Of a DNA stretch of 64,000 nt, positions 28,401 to 40,282 are shown one piece after another. Location: contig NC_058512.1 in NCBI RefSeq assembly GCF_020382885.2, positions 9,512,802-9,576,801 on the forward strand, given 5' to 3'. How positions within the stretch are numbered: position 1 is the stretch's first letter; every line of letters starts with the position of its first letter. The notes beneath the pieces are model-generated. The model was not told the DNA's origin. It was given only the letters and a program-made list of their open reading frames with translations, and did not search any database. Both the position numbers and the translations under genes were made by a program. The stretch comes from Scatophagus argus. Its lineage: Eukaryota > Chordata > Actinopteri > Scatophagidae.

Positions 28401-30780
28401 GATTTGTTTCCATTTATGTTGCGTAACAGTTGAACTAATAATCACAGAGGGGGGGAATACTAACATGCTGTCGTTTTGCTTGCAGAGTGGGTTACATCCT
28501 GAACGTTACCAGAGAGATTGACAACTTCTTCCCAGGGATGTTCTCTTATCACAACGTCCGTGTGTACGATGAGGAGGCAACCGACCTGCTGGCCCACTGG
28601 AACGACACATACAACTTTATTGTCAAAGCCAAGTAAGACCCTACATGTGAAAATAAACCAGCGAGCTGTTGCTTTTGGGGGAGGGGTAATGTGAGAGTTG
28701 AAGGAGGAAATGTACAGATTATAAAACTGCAAGAGTCAACAAAAGTGTACTCCAACAGCACTTTGGCATTCGCAAACGAAGTTTCTGTGCCAATAACAGA
28801 AATAGAAATAACTGAAATGGTGAAATCAGTCTTGTTGCCATGCAGCTGTGTACACATGAATTAAAAAAGGTAAAAACAAACATGAATAAAGCTGAAGTTG
28901 AAACACGTTGGTTGGTCCATGTAATTTTTTTTTTCTTTTTTTTTTGTGTCCAACAGGAAGAACAATTCCAAGTGCCTGGTGCACTGCAAGATGGGGGTGA
29001 GCCGGTCTGCCTCTACAGTTATTGCCTATGCAATGAAGGAGTATGGCTGGTCTCTGGAGAAAGCCTACAACTTTGTCAAGCAGAAACGGAGTATAGCTCA
29101 GCCAAACGCTGCTTTCATGAGGCAGCTGGCCGAATATGAGGGAATCCTGGATGCAAGGTAACTCGGGATTACTCTTCGCTCAGTGAACTGCAGTCATCTG
29201 AAAGTTGTTGTTTTTTCACATCTTCAGAGCTGATACTGATTACACATGGCTGCTCTTTATAAAGTAGTATCCCATGCTGCTGGAATTAAAAATTCTAATC
29301 GTGCTTTATGATGTGTTTATCACTTATCATAAACAATGGTATATTTTGCCTTCACAGTAAACAGCGTCACAACAAGCTTTGGAGACCTGAAACTGATGAG
29401 GAGGGGTCGGACGATTTGCAAGCCTCTGGCCACAGCACCGGTGGGGAAGAGACGCCAGTGCTCAGAGAGGAGGAGGCCTGGGGAGGCTGCGGGGCATCTC
29501 CCTGCAGGGGTATGGGTCTGGAGATGGAGCCCCTTGACTCTCTTAACTATAATTATTATTTCAGACGTTTGTCAGACTCTGCGCTAGACAGTGAGCCTTC
29601 CACCCCAGTGCGGGGTCCCCCTCTGCTCGGTATGGAGAGAGTTTTCATTGAGATTGAAGACGTGGAGAGAGATGCCCTATTGGAGGATGAGGGTTTCCCT
29701 ATGGCACATTTGGCCCTGCCTGGCGAGGGCACAGCAGCTCAGACATGCGGGCGCCTTGATCCCCTTGAGGACATGAGACTGAGGCTCGAGTTCAGCACTT
29801 TGGAGGAAGAGGATGAGGAGGAGGCCAAGAAAGAGGAAGCTGAGATGGCGGCGTTGGCTCAAACACCTGGAAATTCAGATGGGAAGAAGGCAGTGGAGGA
29901 GGGCGAGAGGATGGAGGAAAGCCGGTTAGGCCTAGCCAACCTGAACACCAACAACAGCAACCGCCTTGCTGCCAAACGCAGCTGCCCTGCAGCTTTTGAC
30001 GTGAGTTGAGACAATATAGCTTTTAAAGGGGGTCATGTTTTGTGTTTAACAATCTTTTTGTAACGCTGCTTTTATTTCTGAAGCATCAGTAATGTTAGTA
30101 TTTTTGCATTTGAAATATTCTGCCTGAAGCTGACCATATACCGTGTTCTGTTCCAATGTTACTCCATTTAGGACAGTGCTAGCACAGGAAACCCTTTAAA
30201 AGTGAAGCCCTCCTATCAGTCCTGTAAAGACTGCCTGCGTCTACCACAAGGGCGCCGCTGTGACCGTCCAGCAGGAGGCCGTTCTCACCGCGTTAATCCC
30301 TCCCGCCACTGCACTGTCCCCACCATATGCATAGATCCACCGGGGACCAATTTTGCCTCCATACCAATTCTGCACTCACTGCAAGCCCCTGCAGTCGCCC
30401 CACCTAACTTGGTCCAGCCCTGTAGTCCTCTGTACCGCTGCACCACCTGCACCCCCACCTGCGTCCCAACTGTCCCACTAGCCAACCGGCAGAAACTGCT
30501 CTCCCCCATGAGCTGTGAGGAGACGCCTCCTGACCGCAGCTCAGTGGAGACGGAGGACATGGACGAACCACCAGGGGACGAACAAATGTCACGGGAGGGC
30601 ACAGGGGCCATTGGTGAAGCTTTAAAATTACATGCCGGTGCTGCAGTGGAGCTCCAGCTGCAAATGCCAGAACTGGGGATAGAATTTGGTCTGGAACTGA
30701 TGCAACAGAGGGCAGAAGGACTTGAGAAGCTGCCAAGTTTGAGCATGGAGGGCCAGCTTCCTGTGGGGTCCCTGCCTTAA
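19213..30780 (+). CDS. ssh1: Slingshot protein phosphatase 1 (cofilin phosphatase), short tail
   Basis: Dual-specificity phosphatase that reactivates cofilin/ADF by removing the phosphate from Ser3, promoting actin turnover. Exons: 19213-19293, 20612-20649, 23888-23988, 24834-24898, 25031-25152, 25246-25314, 25638-25703, 26574-26768, 27146-27239, 27536-27664, 27844-27890, 28486-28632, 28957-29157, 29358-30000, 30172-30780. The start (MALVTLQRSPTPSAASS) matches mammalian SSH1 in a Kozak context (ACCATGG). Domain order is the SSH-N region, a DEK-C-like segment (residues about 180-250), the phosphatase domain with catalytic HCKMGVSR (Cys about 395), then RHNKLW, which matches the Trp needed for F-actin activation. 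After KVKPSYQSC the tail differs: the protein ends at 868 residues, against 1049 in human. The long serine-rich C-terminal part with 14-3-3 sites is missing. Confidence 0.92.
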
Positions 30781-33700
30781 TACAGTGGTCCAAGCATGGA
30801 TGAGAAGGAGGAGGAGGAGGCTTACCACTGCCTCTGCCGGGTACACTATGATGGCTGTGGGCTTTTAGATCACTGCCGCTGCGGTGTCGTACCAGAAACG
30901 AAGTTCTGCTTTGACCTGTACAGTCATGTCCTGGCCTCATGGCCGCACTGTAACAAGCTGCAGCAGCCCTCTCTGCATTAACAGACAGCATCCTGTCATC
31001 GTCTACTGGCATTAAGATCCAGATGAGGCTGACTGTTTTGAGCATATGCTTAAGGCCTGAATGCTTCGGGTAAGGACTGAACACGTTCCTGTGTGCTCCA
31101 CTTGTCCCTCAGACTTGACTGATCTCTCCTGAGCCTGCTGGCCCTGTGCTACATACAGAATCATCGCTCCTTCCCACAGTTGAGTGGAGATGAGCTTAAT
31201 GCTGCCATTTTACCCTCAACAGGCAGGTTTGGCATATTTTTAAGAGAGGACATAGTGGTGGATTCTAAGAAAGCTGTTGCAAGCACTTTGATATTTATGG
31301 AAAGAAAAATACCTGAAGTAACATGCTTATGTCAGTGTACTGTATGTTTTTCAATCCGACTCATCAACAGTATCCATGAAGGAGCTCAATGAAATTTTGC
31401 AGTTGAGCTCATTTGATTACATTCAGTATCTCTTCATGTTACTGCTGGTGACTGAACCCTCACTTGTCTTCACTGATATTTCTCTGCTGCAGCTGCTTTT
31501 GCATCACAAGGGGCTTTTCATGTGAAAGTGTAATAATATTTACAAAGGTTGTGAGCATATGCATCGTACCTCAAACCACAAGCATCTCGGGACTGTTTTG
31601 GTGAAAGACTGTTTGTTTTTGTTTTTTGGTTTTGTTTTTTGCTCTCTGCTCAGTGACTTTTTCACCCTGGTGTCCTCTGTTAATGTAATCATGCACTTAA
31701 AGCTCTCACTTTAGCCTTTGTGCGACTTTGCAGTATTACACAACACACCTTCAACATGCTTAGACAGAAAACATTTTAGGATCACCTTTAACTTTTACTG
31801 ACAATTGGAAAAAATACATTCACATTTGTCAGTTTAACTGATAATACAATTCAATCAGATGGAATCAGATAAATCGATTGAATTGAACCCCCGCTGATGA
31901 AAAGAAAAGGAAACACTTAACAAATACTCATAAACTAAATATCAGTTCTTGCCGTGACCAAAGCCATATCATATTGCCAGGAGCAGTTAGTCATTTTTAT
32001 TATTTTAGATGGCAAAGAACCAGTTTCCTTCGATGTGCTGTACATACATTTCTTACTTCCTTAGCCAGCTTACATCTGGGAAAGGAAGTGTTTATCTGAG
32101 AGGCTCTCGTCATAAACAAGGCTAACTCTGTTAACTTCTTGGTTACACATTGAAAAACTGCAGACTACCTTTATCTCAATGCAAACCTTTGCAAAAGACA
32201 CATTAATCATGTCTATATTTATCACTTCAGTACAACTCTAGTATCCATTCACACCACTAACATATACAGTCAATGATTCACACATACATATTTCAGATAT
32301 TTTAATCAAATGAATCTGAGAACACACACACACAAAAATAATCAACAATATGTTGTGTCTTTGTGAGTGTAGTTCATTTGATTTGATGATAATTGGACAG
32401 ATGCTGCTGTTAAATATGTTGACAATTTACAGGTTTTGTGACATAAAATTTGAGTTATTTTTTCTGATTTTCAAATTACTAAATTATTTTTTTTCTACTT
32501 ACCGTGTGAAATTTAGAAAGCATATTCTTAATTTGCAATTCTAGATATCCATAATCTTAAACATCAAATAAGTCTACCTTATCAAGAAAAACCACAAACG
32601 TTCACCTTTCTGACTTCGACTCTTCTGCCCCTGCAAACAGTCTTTTCCTCATTTGTTATGTTTCCATTTTGTTCATGTTCAGACAGCTTGAGGCCTGTTT
32701 TGTTCAAATTGTGCCATTAATCCAAAGTTGCTGTGCCACAGGGTGTCACTCTGTCTGGTTGATGTTGTGTTCTTACTGTTTTCGGCACGCTGGGTGTGCT
32801 ACTGAATGATGCATGCGTGTATGCAAGAAAAGCACATGCAAAGCAAAGTGTTATGATTGTGATCTGAGTGGTTCAGGAGAAACGAAAACTGTACAAAGAA
32901 TGAATGCAAATTATTTAATCCTCTATAACCACAAGGTGAGTTGTTGTTTCTTCCAGTAGAAACAAACAACAACAGTGCATCCTCTATTCCTTCTTCTCCT
33001 CCCTTAACTGGATCCCAGAGAGCTGCAGGTTTGCTCCACTAGTTAGATTTAAATAATTTAGTTTTTCCCCTCACATGGCGATTTAAGCATGATGTAACAT
33101 AAGGCACTGATCTGATACTGCACACAGTTCAATAGTCACAACTGCCATAAAATTATTTAAGAATTATTGCAGCTATAAGATTCAAGAAAAGTAGTGGCAA
33201 AAGTGAATCAATCTAAAAACAACAACTAGTTCATTCTTACACTTCTAACTGTGAGCACTAGAGGTGCTGTGAGTCTTCATGCTGTGCTACGCTAACAAGC
33301 CGCTGGCTATAGCTTTGTATTTAATGACACACTTGATGTTCATGTCATCTAACTCTCAGCAAGAAAGCAGATATATTTCCCAAATATTGAACTCTTCCTT
33401 CATTGTATTATTAATAAGATTCCAATTGAAGTTGTTCTCAGTTTGTTTGACAGGTGAGCCTGTTCAGTGTGTGATGTTACAAGCACTAAATCCTCGTATT
33501 TCCCAGACCACAGCACTATGCTTGGTTGTTAGCTTCATTTGAATTTGTTTTTGTATTTAAGTGCCTTAACCTTGGCCTTAGCTCTTTCACAAAACATCAT
33601 AGGCATTGCAAAGTTTCTGTGAGCGTGTTGATGGTCTGGCTTTTTTGTACATCACTTTCCCCTCACTCCCAATAATAACCCATTGTCCTTGCAATGTATG

Positions 33701-34560
33701 ACTCGGCACATAATCTAATGTATGCAAACACACACGCAAGATCATGCACAGCAGCCTCCTCCACCCCAGTACACACATACTTGATGGACTTCCATTTATT
33801 AATAGCCTATAATAATACTGTATTTGTTTGATATTGTTGAAACTTGTGGTACACTGTATTGGTTCAATAGCTGGCTGAAGAACCTTACTTGCTGGAATGA
33901 GAACTATCATTTACAAAACATTAGAACAGGATTACTTCAAAGTCTTTCAAATTGAATAGTCTGTATATATTTTCTCTACATTTTGCTATTGAGTACATTA
34001 GCTTGCAGATGTGGCCAATATTAAGAAAAGCACTGATAACGCTACTGTATATTGAGAAGTACTCATAATTAAGTTCTCGTGTTTGTACCACAGCAGGAAA
34101 AAAAAAAGACTTTGGTCATCTCTAATTTAGGCAGATGTCTTGAGGCTCTAAAAAAAATGACAATGACTGAATTTTTTTATTGCATTATTCCCAGGCAGCA
34201 GTTGTGAAAATGACAATCCCATTTCAAAGCCAAGCCTTGAGGACTTTGTGAGGAAGGATATTAAAGTCAAATTGGGGATCGAGGCATCTATAGTGTGTAT
34301 TCATAGAGCACAAGTCTGCCCCATAGCATGTGAGGTTGAAACAAATGGATAAAATGCAGAACATGAAAACCTACCTGGGAGTACAATTGTGTTACGCAAA
34401 TGTTTTTTTGTTAACTTTTGTGTACTGTACTGTACATTGCCGATGTTCATGTGTAATGCACTTATTTTTTTTCTTTTCTTTTTTTTTTTTACATTTTGTT
34501 AAAATGATGTCGAGGCTAATGTTTATCATGGAAATAAACAGTTTCCTCTGTACAGTCCGT
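30781..34560 (+). other. ssh1 3' untranslated region (inferred) and poly(A) signal
   Basis: No other gene is visible over 3.8 kb. The first good AATAAA with a downstream T/GT-rich element is at 34533-34538, which suggests a very long 3'UTR, as in mammalian SSH1. The stop codon is followed in the same frame by 60 open codons (to TAA at 30979-30981), reported under findings. A 10-bp perfect inverted repeat lies at 31847-31856 / 31876-31885. Confidence 0.5.
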
Positions 34561-34839
34561 TTTTTCAGTGCAACTGAAAACCTGCGCTGAGCTCAGCAGT
34601 TATCATCACACTGTTTTCATTGTAGTGACAGACTTCAGTGGAAAGAAAGTGGTTTGTATTTAACATCTGCTGTAGAGTCTTGAAATGCAACTGTGTCTAA
34701 AAGGTTTTTCTTTAATCATACCTTTACTGCAATATACTGTGTACCTTTGATCATATGAACTGCCTCTGTCTTCACTTGCCCTTTTAGCTGAATGGACAGG
34801 CCAGAGAGCTCTCTTATTGAGTTAGTCAAATGAAGTCAG

Positions 34840-34948
34840 TCTGACATCACGGGGCAGGTGACGGCTGAACAAGGAGAAGATCTCCCAGAAAGACAAAGTC
34901 CACCAAGACGACAGGCAGGGAGAACAGCAGTTTTTAACATCAGCCTGT
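34840..34948 (+). other. Candidate non-coding 5' exon of the long coronin transcript
   Basis: A purine-rich, exon-like stretch ends in a perfect donor (CCTGT then GTAAGT). It lies 2.8 kb upstream of the strong acceptor at 37745-37747 that opens the giant exon. The 5' limit is a guess. There is no direct evidence of transcription. Confidence 0.3.
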
Positions 34949-37747
34949 GTAAGTATCTACTTAAAATCTCTGATGATTAATGTGAGTGTAATTATACAAT
35001 TTATTCGATAAATTCCAAACCAGTTGTTTTAAGGCAAGTAAGAATGATCAGTGTTGATTGTCATGGTAAATGCTACAGTAATAACAGGTCAGGAGGAGAA
35101 ATTAAGTGTTAAAACTCAGCTTAAGGTCAACATTTTGTAACTCAGTAACATAAGAGTCTTTATTTAACGAGTCCAAATGTGTCATGTCTGCTTTGCATAT
35201 GGTGATACTGTACACTGGTGTAGTTGCGTGTGTTATACAACCCAGAGACATAGCTTGTTATGAATAAGAAGATTCTTAATTGACACACACAGTCATTTGT
35301 TGTCTGGCTTTAACTCGTCCCTGAGGATGAGTTACGAGTTCATACGCTGCATAAACCCATCATGCCACCTTAAAGTAGAAGCACATTTATCTTTTCATGA
35401 CCCCAAGTCCCGCCTTGCAGAACGCTATGAAAATTTTACTGTCAAACTAGATTATGTGTGGGAATATCATCCTGTCATGCTGACTATTTAAATTTGAGCT
35501 TATTACATGTCATGTGCATAATGCTCTAAAGAAGAGGCACGGTATTCTGATTGGAAAACTTATCCTGAGACTGGGCTAATAAATTGTGTACTCAAAGTCA
35601 CAAGTCTCTGATAAACTGTGTGCTTGACACAAGAATGGGAAATGAAAAGAGAGAGAGAGAGAGGGATGAGGGAGGGAGTTTCACAAGCCAATGTCACAGA
35701 TGCCTCCCACTGTTGCCATCTTAACACATCCATCCCAAAATAACGCTTTCAGATACATTGAAGCTGCAAGCTCGAGCATCTGTCCAGTCATTGGATTGTT
35801 ATGAGTCACATCATACCAGGAAACCAGAGATACATTTTAAAGGTGAAAGCTCTAATATAACTTAAGAAACCAGGTGAGGGATACACCAAACACTACGGTG
35901 GTGAAAAGAGCGCTGAACACCAGTGTAGTTCAGTCATGTGCTGGGCAAACATGTCTTTTCAGCACATCAAAACTCGGTTCTGGATTTAAAACTAAACAGT
36001 GATATACAAAATTAAAATTGTTCATTGAAATTTCTGCAAATTCTGCTCATGTGAGTGCATGGTGTAGTGCTGTTGTTCACGTCCTTTCCCCCACAGCCCT
36101 GTCAGAGGAACTAAAGTAGGTCACGATTTCACCAGCACTGCCATTTATGTACACCAATCAGTCAATCATTTAAAAGTGATGTTCATTTTCAGCTACTTCT
36201 ATATTTCTTTCAGTTATTTATTTTAGCTGTATATCCATTGGACTGCTTTTCACAATTCCAAGTGTTTATCCAGTTACTTTTAGAGATCTGTTTCAACCGT
36301 TTATCAAGTTTTAGGTGTCTTATTTTGATTTTTCAGTTCCTTATAGGTGTCATAACAGTTTATCAAGTACAACTTTTTGCCAAGAACTTGAAAAGTGTAC
36401 CCATTAGCCTACTTGTATGCTCCGGTTTGCTAACTTCTCTGCTTCTTTGCTAACTATTTTTTCAAGCACTGTCAAAACATGTTGTTCAGATGTCACTGCT
36501 GGCTTTTATGTTCAAATTCTAATTTAAATCTTTCAAATTAATTGAGCTACTCCACAAACTTTCCAATTCCAAAGGGGTCTACCCCCAGTTAGGAATCACT
36601 GGTGTTGGGCCTGGAGAACAAAAACCATGATTTGTAGATAAATAGTAGTGAATGATCATGGGAACAGTTTCATTAACATTCTGAGGACAAGCATTTTGGT
36701 CAAACAGAAAGGCTTGAAACAAAATGAAGTGTCACTCAGCGTCTCTCAGGCTTGAAATAGCTTAAGCAGCAGACGGTGCAGGGTAAAGCGGTTCAGTCAA
36801 CTTTTGATCACCTTTTCCACCAACAAAATCAAAGGACATTAGTTAAGCTTTTTGTCTGAGTCATCCAAGTAAACTTAAATGATTACTCCTGTCTACCAGA
36901 TGTCGGCTGCTTGTGCACATTTAGTTGTTTATGAGCTAAAAATACTCAGATTGCCACATGCCACTTTAAAGTCTGTTGAGATGTTTTCCCTTTGTAATAA
37001 TCTCTGTTCCACCATCCATCATGTAGGTGGTTAAACTCAAACAATTCAGTTCAGAAGTCAGAGCACTTGTAACTTGAATCATGTATTCCAGGTGACCTTT
37101 CTGTGGACCCTGTAACCAAAACAACTATAAACATTCCCCTCATTCAGTTTGAGGGGAAGTACACATGGCACAATCATGTCTTCATGTCTCCAAACCAGTG
37201 ACTGACAGTGCATGATGTCTCACAGTTTTGGCTCTGAATTTATTTACAGAATTATTATTAGACCCACAAATAAAAACAAAGCTTTAATGTAATTCAAGGC
37301 TTCATTCCTTTGACATCTAAATGATTTTAAATGCTTTCTAGTTCATGTGTTTGGCAGCACTTATAAATCACATTTTCTCTGGTGTATTATTTGACCTTGG
37401 CACCTGGTGGCTGACCTCTTATCTCTCTTGTAGATTCAATTTTGGCCTTCTGACTCACTGGCAGCAGTCAGACCAACTTTAATTATAGCTACCACTGCAT
37501 TCCTTTCTGACAGAATAGGGAGAGATAGTTAGACCTTGTGGGGTGGAGGGCGAGGGCAAGTGTGAGCAACATAGAAGAATATACAAAAATAGAGAAAGAA
37601 CCGAGACAGAAATAGACATCAATGCCTGTTGTGTGATTTCATTGCATTGGGATGGGGAATCAGTCCATCCTCATTACGCCATTGTGACTTGCATATAAAT
37701 CTGCTGCCGTGCCTTGACATTTGTCTCTCCCTTTTCCGAATGCTAAG
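34949..37747. other. Region between ssh1 and the giant exon
   Basis: No convincing coding exon. A GA run lies at 35648-35664. A TATA-like ATATAAAT at about 37693-37700 sits about 65 bases before the start codon of the giant exon, as an alternative to the spliced 5' exon. Two CATTCCT (MCAT/TEAD-type) motifs occur near 37306 and 37499, but they are short and could be chance. Confidence 0.4.
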
Positions 37748-37761
37748 GCCGAACAACAGCC

Positions 37762-40282
37762 ATGGGCCAGAAGCTGGAGAGGCTGTCGGAAAAAGATGAA
37801 GAGTCACTTGACTGTTCAGACTGTTCTGGGCAAACTGGAGAGACAGAGCAGTCGGGGACAGCAGACGAGATCAGAGATCAGGACAATGGCAGTTTTGGTA
37901 GGATTAGTGGGATCAGTGTTGGAGGCCTGGCCGCTGGGCACCCAGGGGAGCTCACACTCACTCCTGCACGTACAGACCCCCAAACTGGGCAACCAATCAG
38001 GCCTCTAGGTCAGCTGAAATACACTCTGAGCACCAGGGGAGAGTGGGTGGGTGGAGACAGGGAGAGCCGGAGTATTGCTCCAACTGCAGAGGAGTCAAAA
38101 ACTGTCCTGAGCACTAAGGAGACAAGACAAACTTCAAACAAAAAGCGAGGCGCTGCGATTAAGGCTGTGGCCTATACTGGGACTACAGCTATGGAGGAGC
38201 AGGGAAATGGGAAGAAATCAGAACTTAGTGAAAGCAAGTCAGGTCCTGACGCTCAGAAGAAGAGTCTATCAGCCTCATGTGACCCCATTACTGAGGAAGA
38301 CTTTGTTGTACTTGAGGAGGATGACACTTGGATATCATCTGAAGGGGAAAATAATATCATGTTTGGCAACAGGATACAAACACATAATCTTCAGTCATCT
38401 GCTAAAATAAGAGTGGAGGAAGACGTCTCTGTTAGTCACAATGACAATAACCTTTCACAACCTTCGAGGAATACCCCTAAAGAAAAGGGTATCGAGAGGA
38501 CAGACGGTGTGGAAGCACATGCTAAGAGTTTACCCACAGCCTGTTTTGAGAAGGAAATGGGTCGACATTTGGCTGAAGTGACAGGCAGCAGGTGTCAGCT
38601 AAAAGGAGTTAGTCATGTTGGAGCTGCCCACACTGAGACAACTGGAAGAGGAAAAGCAGAGAGGGAGCAAAGTATGAATGAACACAGCAAGGGGAAAGTT
38701 TCTACTAACACTGATAAGGAGCGTCTGCCAACTGAGAACAACAGCAGCTTGGTGACGAGATTAAGAAAGAGCAGTGAAGATATGGCTGGTGAACCTGTTC
38801 AGCTGATTTCACAGGAGGAGCCGGTTAGGGAGAGAGACATGAGGTCAAATTGGGAACCCTGCCTGAAAAAGCTGGATCCTTCTTTAAGAGAATCAGAAAT
38901 TCAAGATATGGAAAGGCACAGGTCAGGTTTTATTGCAGAAAAGTCACAAGTGGGAGCAGATCAGTCGCATCACAGTCGATTTGCTGGTGTTGTTTCTAAG
39001 AGGTCTAAAGCAGGTACTCTTAGTTTGTGTACGAAGAAAGAGGACAGGACCAACTCTCACCCACCAAAGCCCCCCAGCACTGAAACACAACTACTGCAAG
39101 ACAATCCCTCATTTTCATTGGAACAATGCGACTTGATCCCTTGTCCTCCTCAGCTAGGAAATGAAGGCGGCGATGAAAAGTTACACATCGCAAGCTTAAA
39201 GCGGGAGAGTGAGCTTGTGTGTTTTTCTGCTGTCATCACTCCTCCACCTGTAACTGTGAAGCCTAAGAGAGACACATCAACGGCAGCACAGCTCAGTACA
39301 AGTGCAGTAAATTCACAGATGTTACCAGATCCCACATCTGCATTATGTGATTCGAAAGACGAGTCTGTACCTAAAGAAGAACCCAAAGTTAAAGGTCCAC
39401 CTCCGCCTGTCCCCAAAAAACCCAAAAATCCATTTATAAAACTCAAAACTGCACAATTAATGTCTACTGATGTGCAAAGAAGAGGCAAAGATCACCTGCG
39501 TTCTGAGGAGAGGGTCAAGAGGAGACACACATTTCACTTTAACAGAGATCCACCATTCAGCACTCAAACTAATCAGGACATGTGCTTGCTGTGGGACGAA
39601 AGGGGCACTTACACAGTGCCAACCAACAATCGGCCGCTTTCGGTTGACCTCAGCCCTTGGGAACAGTTTTCAATCGAACGCATGAACAATCGGTACGGAG
39701 ATATGATCGACTTTGACTACTGTGTGCGTATGGCCAAAATGTCCCCAGAGGAAGAGCCAGAAAACCTTGACATGTTGCAGAGAAGAGTATTCCTGGAGAG
39801 ACGATCCAGGTTTAAAAGCTCACCTCCTCCGGTTGCGAAAAAGCCCCAAAATCCTTTTGCGTCCACAGAGACTCTCCACATACCTGAGGCCATACCAGAT
39901 AATGAAATGCAAAGACAAAAAGCTGTTTATTCAGGGAAGAGAGAAATCCACCCTGAGCTTCAATCTGAAAGAGTGAACGCTCATATGAGCAACGATACAT
40001 ATGGTAGCTATGATAACCGTAAAGACGTAAGTGATTACAGCGGTGACAGGGATACAGGAAGTGGCAGTGAGGTGGGTTCGTACAAACCTGTGGCAGAAAT
40101 TGTCAAAGAGACAAATCAAATGCAGAGACATCAGGGCCGGGTCAAACATGAAGGAGCCAAAGCTCAAATTTGGATGGCAGAGCAGAGTCCAAGTGTGAAA
40201 GTATCCCAAATGAAGAATGCCTTTGATGTCCCAAAGAAATCCAAAGAGAGACCACCTGAAGTGCAACCATCTCCAAAGAAAG
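37762..40282 (+). CDS. coro1c: Giant alternative first coding exon, probably N-terminal extension of coronin-1C
   Basis: An open frame of 840 codons with a good Kozak start (GCCATGG) and an acceptor-like tract just upstream (pyrimidines then CTAAG at 37743-37747). It ends at a strong donor (AAAG/GTAAGG) after one base of a codon. The product is hydrophilic, rich in Glu, Lys and Ser, and looks mostly disordered. It has PPPPVPKKPKNPF at residues 546-558, PPPVAKKPQNPF at 688-699, and between them (about 585-686) a denser block with several Trp, Tyr and Phe. I do not recognise the family and see no enzymatic motif. No continuation exon is evident before the coro1c promoter. Splicing to 45982 restores frame exactly (G + AT = Asp, then Met 1 of coronin). 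Reading past the donor gives only a poly-Phe tail and a stop. The alternative is a separate fish gene whose other exons I failed to see. Confidence 0.6.

Noticed and set aside
30404-31084. 226-codon open frame on the minus strand over the last ssh1 exon
   Set aside because: It is antisense to well-supported coding sequence with GC-rich, biased codons. It has no recognisable domain and fits a shadow frame.
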